Positions 24,901-36,900 of a DNA stretch of 64,000 bases are shown here, piece after piece. Source of the DNA: Hyposmocoma kahamanoa. Its lineage: Eukaryota; Arthropoda; Insecta; Lepidoptera; Cosmopterigidae. Where the stretch lies: assembly GCF_003589595.1 (NCBI RefSeq), contig NW_020653993.1:7249622-7313621 (forward strand), in the 5' to 3' direction. Position 1 is the first letter of the stretch. The number at the start of each line of letters is the position of its first letter. The translations under genes were made by a program, and so were the position numbers. Below the pieces are notes generated by a model, which ran no database searches, was not told the DNA's origin, and saw only the letters and a list, made by a program, of their open reading frames with translations.

Positions 24901-27900
24901 AAATCAGTAGAATTGGGGCCCTGATATCAAATTAGGGAATTTGAGAACTTTTAGACTAGACAATGCTAACCACTGGGTAACAATATTTATCAAATTTCCC
25001 TTGAAATTCCTACCATAAGGTACCTTCGATCGATACATATACAAAGCTAAGGCTCAATTTACATTGCCGCGGAACGAAATGTCTTTATGTCAATTGCGTA
25101 ACGTACAAGTGAGAATTCTCAGTCAAAATCATTTATTTATTTGCTAGAATACTTGTGGCAACATCGTATATAATTATCAACAGTATATTATTCAACCTAG
25201 TAGCAGTAGAGATTCTTGTGAAAGAGACCGTCCTGGGAAGTTTTATGAACGCATACACTCATGATCCCGCACTAGGGAAACTATGCACCGCAGGTGTCCT
25301 TGGACACACACATAGACAACCAAAAATTACATCCAAACTCACGAGAGAAATAAATGTACGCCATACAAGTATTTCTCCCGGTCCGGGACTGTAACCCGCG
25401 ACCTCTGCGTGGCAGTCCGGCCGGCATGGTTACCGTTCGGCGACGGAGACAGTTATAAAAGTACTGTCACCTTACCTATTTCTGCCGCTAAACAGTAATG
25501 TGAGGATTACTGCGTTCTGGTTTTGAAGGTTAAAGATGCTGGTGAAATAACAAGCACATGGGACTTGTTATGTCTCAGTGTGTAAGCTCACTGCAACTGC
25601 TGTGGACAGACGTGTCGCTTAATGCCTCGCTTAATGTTTAATGCCAAAGGCGTACGACGTGTTCGTCCCCTCATTTAGTATAATAAAAAAAATTATAACC
25701 TATATACAGATGTACAAATTTTCGTTACGTTATATAATTTTGTGTCTAAGGGTCGTATTCTAGAACTCTACTCAATGCTCAAGTCAAGATTTGGGTATGG
25801 TTTAAAGCACTCGAAATCATACTCAAGTCCCTGCCATTACGGTCGTATTTCCAGTGCTTGAAATCATACTCAGATCCTGACTTGAGCATTGAGTAGAGTT
25901 CTGGAATACGACCTAAGGGTCGTATTAACTCTAAGTACTCTCTAACTGTATAGAAACAGTTAACTATTTCAAGTGATCTGCAGCTTGATTTTGATTGCCT
26001 CTCCCGATTAGAAACTGCATCTTTTCCGAGTCGAGGCGCATAATTGCAACCATAGATTTAGTCCTATATCTATGATTGCAACATACAACACACAACTGGC
26101 CGATCGGAAACTTTTGACATTGCAAATCGGAACAATAGATTTAATTAACAAATTAGAAAGATATAGTAGGTATCAGGTTCATCTCGCAACCCCTCCGATC
26201 TTCAGATTCATCATCTCTCAACTCTCGGAAACCCATCCTATTTCGAGACTACCCGATCGGTGCCATACCGATTGGAATCAAAATCAATAGATGATTGTAT
26301 ACTTTAATGGATATATCGACGTCTCCGCCGTAAAGTATCGTATGTCAAAATTGCCAAGTTTACAGGGGAGCCTTTTAAAGTTCTGAATTCACTGAAATAA
26401 GCATAACACGTGACTTCAGATTTCTCACTTTTGTTCGGCAAATTTCGTTACACACGTTGAGTATCATAAAATCCTAGATATCGGCTAAACGATCTATTAG
26501 ATGATCACTCTATGTGAGTAACAAGCTTTGCCGAATGAAACGGAGAACTTTAAAACACTCCCCTGTAAACTTGGCAATTTCGACATACGATACTTTACGT
26601 AGGAGGCGTCGATTACATGAGTTTTTGTTATACATATCTTTGAAGTCTCCGGAAGACGCGAGACCTGTTGGCTTAGATCTGGCTGGTACGGTACACAATT
26701 GATATAAAGTTTACTATGCTATGATTACAAATAAATATTTGCTTCCTTTCCGTTCTGCAGCAATGCAGATTGAGCTTAAGTGATAACCAAAATAATTTAT
26801 AAAAAGTGAATAATTTATTTCCTCGATTTAGTACATTTCTTTTAAAAATTAAAATACATTTTAATATCTTACTTTCAATCGTCAATTCCTTTCAAATAAA
26901 AATAAATTGAAGCATATACAGTTAACACAACATAATAAAAGAATAACTCTGTTATACGGACAGGGGTGATAGATATTCTTCTACTTTTTTCAATTGCTTT
27001 GACATACTCTGTGCTTTTTGTGCAGATAAACCAATATTTAAATAAAGTGCGATTCTATAAGTCTAATTCCAAATTTTTCATACCCATAAAAGTAAAATAC
27101 GTAAAGAAGAAGCATTTCAAGGGCCAAATACCTTAAATATGTCAATCTGTATTTTATTGAATGATGAAAAATCCATAGGAGTAATCCATGTAGTACTTTT
27201 AGGGTACTTCTAAACATGATGTTGTTGAAATAAACATTGTACATAAAAAATGAGAATAAATGTCTAATTACAAAGAGCAAACCCTACAGATTTTTGCTTA
27301 TTACTCTTAGGGATAAAAATATTTTGAATTTGACATTCAAAGAACATAAAAGTATCACATGAAATACTACTCATTTGGGCCGGTATTCCGTAGCCGCCAA
27401 AAAAATTATAAGAAAAAAAAAAATTTGTTTCTTGTCATAGACGTTCATGACTTCCGTCTATAAAAAAAAGCGTTTTGGAGAAATGCTCTTTATGTCTTCG
27501 CCTATAATACTGTCTCTTACTTTATTAAAGCAAAACTTGAGACAGCCTGATACTTAAAGCATTAAAGCTTGATTGAGCGACATATCTTAGACGCCTATAA
27601 ATCCCTAATGTCCAGGTGCACTAAATTTAAGTATGTCTTGAACCAATGATATAAGACACTCTTAACACAATGTATTAAAAGTGTCTTTTGAACTGCAAGG
27701 ATTGGTTTAAGATGTATTTAGTTTAGCTCAAGTGGACAATAATATCCATAATAAATAGCCATAAAAAATAGAAAAAGCAACATACCCTCTCTCATGGCGT
27801 AGTCGAGGATTTCCTTGAGTTCCAGCCAGTCAACTTCTCCGTCAGAGCCTGCGAGGCGGTTGAAGAATTCACGAACCGGGTCGGCAGGTTCCGGATTGGG

Positions 27901-30900
27901 CGCTATATCTTTCACCTGATTTATACAGTATTTGTCATTTATTTATTTAATATATTTCACACAAAAATAAAATAATGAATTTACGCGTCTAAACTAAAGT
28001 CTGTCTTTTTTGAAAACGGAGTAAAATGACAATTGCAGGATTGCCAGTTTTCAAAAAATTGTAAATAGTCACGTAGTAGTGTCGACAGTTATATCGATAG
28101 ATTGTGAAAGAAGGTAAAATATTGCCAAAAATGTCTGAATTGTTAATGTTAAGATGTTCTAATAATTACTAATTGGGTTATTGTCTTTTGTATTCCTATT
28201 TTGACAGTTGGCCTACTAGTATCGAAAACAATTTTTATTCATATACATTTTAGTAAGGACTGGCAAACGCATTTTAGTAAGGAATTTGATTATCTAATTG
28301 AATTAAAATAAATACTTTGAAATATTATTTTTGTATTTTGAATAGCGTAGTTCTAAATGTAGTGTATGTAAGTATGAACTCACAAAAATTGACAATACCA
28401 ATGACCCCGTGCCCAGTAGTTGGAGGAATAATGGACCGATGATGATTCAAATGAAACAAGTTCGACTATGTATTGCAAAAGCGTAACCAATATTCAATCG
28501 ATAGTCGATACAATATTTATCGATTGCAATCACTAACTGCTTGGAAGGGGGCAACACTTTTACGCAATGAACTGTCATTTTACTCCATCTTCAAAAAATA
28601 CTAGAAGTGCCACTACATTTAAGGAAAATCACAGCATGCAATTGCTACAATATAAATATTTAAATATTGTAACGAAATAACGACAGATATTTGAATCTAC
28701 GTAAACACATACTGTGTACTACGTAAGCATATACTTTATTTATATACAATATACATTACTCGTCGGATTGGTCTCGTCGAGTAGTAGGTATACATATTAT
28801 TTAATTGATTTTTAGAGTTTGCTGATTTGAATCAGTTTTTATAAATTAGTTTTGTTAGTAGACTTCATTGTATTTTGACAATATTCCGTACATATAATAC
28901 AGCGGCTTTCGTGTAAAATTTTGAGGTAAGTTCAGGTAAGTTGGTTTTTTTTTTCGAGAATCGAGAAAGTTTTTAGGAATCGTATTTTCATACCGTATAC
29001 TAATCAGTGTATATCTTCAATTTTACTATATATTTTATCCAAAGCGATTAATTCAACACTTTCACTGTTATGCGGAATCAACTAAAGTCATTTTGAGGTA
29101 GTATGGAGTCTTAAATAAGTATTGCTTATATTAAATATTATGACGTTTTACTACCATGATATGAATTATTCCACAATAGCTTGTGTATAATTATAAATAC
29201 ATCGAACACGAAGAAAAATCCCTTCGATCTGACAGGACTCGCATTTGTGTCAATGCTAATCTAGGGCACTGGCTCTAACAACTGAGCTACAGACCGCGTC
29301 AGCAGAATCTTACGAATTTTTCTATACGTTTGTTACAAATCTTTCTTTTTTTGGTTTTAACGGCTTGTAGTAAAAAATAGACAAAAGTCATCTTACCCTA
29401 TCGTCTACTTGGCCCATACCAACGTCTTCGTCGTTTTCACTAAAAAACAAAAAAATATATATACAATTTTGTTACTGTCTATCTGAGAGTAACGGCATTT
29501 TGAAATAATAAGTAGCAAGATCAAAAGTTCCAAGAGCAAAAAATTATTGAAAAGACAAGCTATTGGACGATACCAAAGAGGTGTAACAAGAGCGTAGAGT
29601 GAATGGGTCCATAGTCTCTACTTATCCCAGTGGAAGTTAGATGGCACTAATCAAACAACCTTTGAACATTCCCTCAGAAGGTGAATGACCTAAAAATAGA
29701 TTGCAAGAAAGTGCTCCAGCGACAGAAAGAGGAACGACCGAAAACCAGGCTTGAAGAAAGCGCTTCAGCGGCACTTTACTCTCACTGCGGCCAAGACCCC
29801 TTTAGCCGTCAGCCTATCTGGTCAGTCTTGTCAGTCTGTGAGACTGGCAGTGAGAAAGACCACCCCAGTAAACATGCATTAGTCGGCAAACTGATATTCT
29901 AATTCGTAATGTTATACGGAGCGCAAATTATTGTTGAAACCACAGAATATTTTCAAGGATTCGTTGTGTAATAATGAATTTATTTACTCACGCCATGTTA
30001 TTGCTTTTCTCTGAGAAGACACGGAGTAAGAATTCTCCTTCCTCATCTGGCTCAAATGTTGAAGGTACGATCACGTATGTGCCACGATCGAACTTGAATC
30101 TGGAAAAGAAAAAACCGATAATCGATATATTTAGTCTGTAGCGCCATCTGTGCAATTGTTGGGAAACCTTTTTGCTGACTCACCTTTGTAATAAATGTAA
30201 TTTGTCTGTCATTGTTTCGAATTCTGATTAAAGTGCTTCACGACGACTTACAGAACAAATACATTGTTTTCCTCGAACGACAGCTCGCGTAGTTTTTATT
30301 TTTGTCGAGATTATGTGAGATGGGAAACTCTTGTAATATTGCAATTTAAATTACGAAGACTATTTACTAAGGACTATTTACAGGCGTGTTTTCAAAGTAC
30401 CGTTTTCAAATGCGGCCGCTGCAGCACTGCGGTTGGTGTTCCGCTTATTCGCTTTGTGTACTTACATCTGTTGGCAAGCCACAGTCGTAATAACGTCAAT
30501 TTTTGACCATGTTTTTGTTTGTATTATTATTTAAAATGCCACCGCCGATTGAGAATCCCGCCAAGTGCGAAATACGCGCTGTGATTAGTTTTCTTAGTGT
30601 AAAAAAAAACCGATTGAAATTCATCATCTGATCTGTGACGTGTATGGACAAAACATTACGAGCGAAAAAATAGTACGGTAACGAGTTAGAGTTCCAAAGG
30701 TCGTCGCTAGGATGTTCATGACGAGGAACGAAAGCAGCAACCTTCTGTCATTACTGAAGATTTGACGCAGAAAGTTGATGCAATTGACAACTTGATCACT
30801 GAGAACTTGATCTCCTTGTGAAAGAGTTCGTCCAGGGAAGTACTGCGTTACTAACCTTACCTATTTGTGCCGCCAAGCAGTAATGTGAGCATTACTGCAT

Positions 30901-33900
30901 TCCGGTTTTGAAGGGTCAGGATGCCGGTGAAATTAGAGGCACATGTGATTTTTCAACTTATAGGCGCAGTGACAGTGCCCCTCAGATCTTTGTGATCTAA
31001 GCTCTGAGTGGCACTACAACTTTAAGGACAGGCGTTTCGCTTACCATCAGGTGCACGACTTGTTCGTCCCGTCACTTACTATAATAAAAAAAGAAATCCC
31101 GATCTAGCGCCCAGTAACTAAATCGTGTTTCTGCATTTGAAGAAGCATCTCCGTGAGAGCCTAAGCTACGATGTCAATGAGTGTCAAACGGCCGTATCGG
31201 GGTGGTTGTCAAATCAGACGGCAGACTTCTATGACGACGGGATTCAAAAGCTGGTTGTACGATAAGAAGTGCATTAACATTGGTGGTAATTATGTAGAAA
31301 AATAGATTAAAGTACAGGTTTGCATGTACTATTACAAATTTACGAATAGTGGACTTTTTTAATTGAAAACGGTACTTATTTAACAATCACGCCTCGTTAA
31401 TTGACTGCAGTACCTCGATTGAGTTTGCACTATAACTGGGCGTCATTAGATTGGTTACTCATCTGAACGTTGAAATGAAAACAAAACAATATAATATGGA
31501 GCTTGATATAAAAGACTGGTAGAGCCATCTATCGGCATAACATTGAACAGAGACAGTGACACACATGTCCTTGAAAGCTGACTATTTAACCACCTTCAAA
31601 AAAGGAGGACGTTCTCAATTCGACAGATTTTTATTTGTATGTATGTTACGAGATAACGTAAACCGATTTTGATAATTCTTTTTTTTTATTGGAAAGTGGG
31701 TACCTCAATATTGGTCTCATTTAAATTTGACGAAACTATTTATATGGGACGGTTTCACGTAGTTTCCGGTAACCGATTTCAATAAAACTTGGCAAATAGA
31801 TGTTTGTGTTGGTTTTTTTTTTCATAAAAAAGTAGATAAGACAACGTTTAGTTACCTAGCGCTGACTTCTCGCAAGTTAATAAACGCGTTAGATCGTCCA
31901 ACAGACGCGTTGTACTTGAAGAAGTTGACGTCCAGCGGTTTTGGTACATGGCCGTAGTCGGGCAGGCGGTATACAGCAAAGCCGATCGTGAGGCACTCCA
32001 AGCCCTGGTGACGTTGCGAACGACGATTCTTTTGCATGAGAGCTACGATGATCTGGAAGAAAAGTATTAGTATTACTGAATTAGGTACAACAGAGCAAAA
32101 GTATGCTGTCTTCAAACAACCATAGAATTGAACATGGCCCGGATTTCGGTATATGAAAGCAGTCAGTTTTTTTTATAATAACTAGTGACGGGATGAACAA
32201 GTGGTGCGCCAAATGATCAGCGACATGCTTATTCATAACAGATGCAGTTGCCACTTAGTTTTAAATTACAAAGAACTGTGCGGCACTAACAATGGATCCG
32301 TCACCTTCAGACATAAAAGTTATCAAGTAACATGTGCCTGTTGTTTTCACCAGCAACCATGCCCTTCAAAATCCGAACGCAGTCATGCTCACAAAGAGCC
32401 CTTCGGCTACTGAATTTAACAGCAAGTTCTTAGAAATGATTTGTTTTTATTTTATTTGTCGTTGGTTTAATTGAAACTGGATCGGAAAACTGATAAACGA
32501 AGAATGCAAACAAACAACTGCCTCCGTGGCCGAGCGGTTACCATGCTGGACTGCCACGCAGAGATTCCAGGTTCGATTCCCGGGCTGGGAGTAATATTTT
32601 TGTGGCCTACATTTAATTGTCTCGTGAGTTTGGGAGTAATTTGTGGTTGTCTATGTGTGTCCATGGCACCCGCGACATAGGTTTTCCGTAGTGCACTAGA
32701 AAGTCTAAGTTCATCATGCAGTCTGTTTGCAGTTGTGGCATGTCAAATAATAATAAAAAAAACAAAATACGTTGGTCAAAAAGCCGCTAGCCTCAAATGG
32801 AAATCTCTGCCACATGTCAAGAGAGCTGCGGGCAAAGACCACAACGGGTTGGATCCCGCTCAATGCAACCCAGAGACGTGGAAGGCACAGAAGGAGATGG
32901 TGAGATGAGTTAGAAGCTTATATGAGATCATGGCGGCGTTAAATCGCTATTACTGGAGAAAGGGAAGGGAGGCTTTTGATAGGTTTACGTGTTGAAGTGA
33001 ATGGAAACTAAAACGTACAGTGCACTTGTTGTCGTCGTCGTCTTCATCAACGTCTCGTAACGTGACAGTGTATTGTGGGTTGCGCCAAAATGACTCCAGG
33101 TAGTTCCTGCAGCCGCCCGCTGTCACGCCTGTAGAAAAATAAAAATTAAATTCATTTGAGACAGGAAATGATTAGAATCATATTTTAGAAGAAAAATTAA
33201 CAATACAAGACTAAAAAAAAACAAGCGAAAAAGCAAGTCACGGGTTCTATTCCCGGGTCGGGAGAAATATTTGTATGGTACACATTTATTTATCTCGTGA
33301 GTTTGGGTGTAATTTGTAGTTGCCTAAGTGTGTGTCCATGGCACACACGACAAAGGGTTTATATTAAAAAAAAATATTACCTCTGACCCATTCGCCTTCA
33401 AAGACGGACATCTCCCACTTCTTGTTGCATCCTTCCGGACACTCCGAAGGGTCCAATGTGTCGGGATTCAAATTGCAGATCTCCACTCTGCAATAAATAA
33501 AATCTTTATTTTATACTGGTCCCGATACGCCAACAGAAACGTGTTCGTATACGAACAGCGTGACATGTTTCAAAATATGACAACAATTAAGGCACCTCGA
33601 GAAATGGGTTATGAAATCTTTGTATGACATCCAAAACTCGCCGTCGTCATCAAAAGTGAGGCCCATCTCTTCCTTTTCAGACTGTGGGATGAATCGCCAC
33701 TCGGGGGACCTAAAAATTTATAAAAAAAATTATTATTAATATTTACGAACAAAAGGCCATCATTGATTTCAAAAATTAGAACCGGTAACCAATACACAAA
33801 ATACAATAATGATCTAAAATCGAAGCTGATACATTATAAATTCTGCCTTAATTATATATATACGCCACTGTGTTAATATTAGTAACTATAGTAAATGTAC

Positions 33901-36900
33901 TGAATATAAATTTGTTTAAAAATTTAAATTGTTGATTAAAAAAGTAACAAATAATATTAAGAAACCGGAAATGTAGTAATTATTTAGTAGCAGTAGAGTT
34001 CCTCGTGAAAGAGGTCGTGCAGAGAAGTACTGATACCTTACTTATTTCTGCCGCCAAGCAGTAATGTGAGCATTACTGCGTTCCAGTTTTGAAGGGTTGA
34101 TGTGCTGGTGAAATTACAGGCACATGAGACTTTCCAACTTATGTGTCAGGGTGACGGGCGCAGTGGCAGTGCCCTTTGAGCGTCACAAGACAGGCGTGAC
34201 GCTTATCACCAGGCGCACGACTTGTTCGTCCCGTCATTTAATATCATAAAAAAATCCTCGTGAATGGCAAATTTAAGAATCTACCAATATCATAAACACT
34301 CTATGATGTGTTCAAAAACAGCAATTTACGACCAGCATGAGATAAACTGTTTTGTTAGAACAAATTTCTTATCTGTGAAATAAATTCGATTTTATTATTA
34401 CATTCAAATTTTGAACGTCTCTGAAAAACATTACAATTTGATTCAATCTCAATTCTAATATCAGTCGAGATGAAGTTTTATTCGAAATGAAATGTCAATA
34501 GCAAACAATTTTGACTTGATATCAAACGATACGTTAGTTGGGCCGACTTAGTTTGTCTATGAATAAAAAAAACTACGGTTGTGTGACATGCGAGAGAATA
34601 AGTTTTTTGCATTATTTTACTAATAATTACTGCTAATCTCTTATCAATGCCGCAATGCCTATCATATCATGCGGTTCCTGAACGCATCATAGAGAGCTTA
34701 CAATATGCGTATAGATAAACCAGTGTATGTACTGTACATAATTAGGCATTAAAACACTCGTCTGATGTCAGATAAACTACTATTGCTACGTCGTGTTGAC
34801 ACGACCTCTTGAAATGATGGGCTAACACCGCTATAGGCTACAAGTAATGATAATTTAGAGGCCACTGACTTGTCGCTCCAGGGCCCGTTCCACTCGGCCT
34901 CGTTGCCCCAGGGGTTGCGCATGCGCAGCAGCGGGATCTTGCCGCTGCGCCCCGGCGTCTCGATGTCCACGTACTTGACGCGCGTGATGGAGTACGCGTG
35001 GCCGCGGATCAGCCCCACGGGCGTCTCCGCCTCCAGGATGTGCGGGTCGGGCTGGAAATTGCGTCGTTTACAGGTGCTATCATCGGGTTTGTGTATTTGT
35101 ATCTTTAATATTTTACGTAAATTTATATTTATATATATTTTAAGGCGAGTCACTGTTTTGCTAGATCATATGGTCAAGGTATTTGCTATTAGGTAACCTA
35201 TTGGGTCATGGAAAAAATTCCATTCTGAAAAATCACATTTTTGAGAAAAAAATATTTTTCCGGATATTTTTCCTTTATTTTTCCACATTTGACGTTGACA
35301 CCTGTCAAAAGTTGAAGTTACTGCACGAAAATGACGGAGCGATTAAAAATGTTTTTTTTTTCGCTGTTGCGAAATCACTTTGAATCTCGTTTTTCTTTTC
35401 GTGGCTTTTAGCTATAGAAGATTTTATAATTGACGCGAAATAAAACTTTAAACATATTCCTGAACGTATAACACAATTATGAGCTTATGAAATTATATTT
35501 TTCCGATTTTTCTAACTTTTCGGGAATTTATCCGGAAAAATTTCAATGATTTTTTATTAAAAATTTTGGCATTATCGTGGTACAAAGATGATACGGCGTT
35601 TACGGTTATTTTTACGGAGTCTGTCAATAACAAATGACAAATCCGGCAAACAAATGGTTGTGTACCAATCACTGTTCACGGTACAACGATTCTCCAAAGC
35701 AACAGTAGCCACGTGTCCAGTTTTATTAAAAAAAGAAGCAATCGTCCGCTTAGGGGCACTTTGCACGCGCGCAAACAAGTGACAGTCAGACGAAACAAAC
35801 TGTATTCTACAGCCAAAGTGTTCCATTTTCAAATGTTGTAATTACTTTTTAAATATTGTTTATGTAAGTGGCCAGTTTCGGAAACTTATAGTGCGCCCTA
35901 TGTATTATAATACCTCAATGCTGCATCCCATGAGAGAATTTCGTTCGTACGCCTTCAACAGGATAGTGAAAAAGTCTGGGGGCAGCTCAGTGATGTCGTA
36001 CATCTCGGTTACGCCACCAGTAAAGTCTTCCATAGCTTCACAAGTTGAACCACCTTTGAGAGCTTCATAAGAGCCGTGGAGCCTGAAAGAGTTACATTTC
36101 GTATATCATAGCCGTTTCTTATTCATTCATCATAATGCATCATAATGCAATAATGTCACCTTTGCAAAATTACAACTTTTCACGAGAAAGGTTTAAACAT
36201 TTTACGAACGAAATGAGTCGATAACATATTTTCATCATCCTTAAATAGTATCATGACATGCATGCAAAGTCGACCGTAACGTCCTAAATAAACTAATGCC
36301 CAAATTAATTATGCCCACGGGCTTTTTCATTACATTATCGCCCATGGATTTTTTACGTCAAGATTAAGCGAAGAGTGTTTATGCTGAATAAATCTGAACG
36401 TGGATTTCGCGTAATCTTGAAAAAAAAAACTAAACACAAACACGTTAATTTGGCCTGTAGTATTTCGTCGCCGATTGAAGTCGCACTGCGCTAGCCTTCA
36501 CGCTACTTCCCGCGGATTCGCCAAGCGTCGTCAACGGCAGCTGCGGAATTCTCGCGAATGCGCGAGCACTCTTGAGTATGCGCGAGAATTCCGCGGAAGA
36601 CGCACGACGTGATTTTTGGCTCGTTTCTAGTGTGTACGTCACACAATTGACCATAAAGTTCATTACGCTATGTAAAAATATCGTTACAAAAATTCGCTTC
36701 CATTCCGTTCTGCCGCAACATAAATTGAGCTGTAGGCTACCACGACTGTTAGAAGAAGGATTATATCCTTGAAATTAATATGTTTTTCCTCCAACTTCAT
36801 ATACATCCGGTATGAAATTCGTGTGTTCAATAAAACTTACTTGGCATAAGCTTTCTCGAGTAGCGCGCTCCAGAACTCGTTGTTCTCCGAGGAGTGGAGG

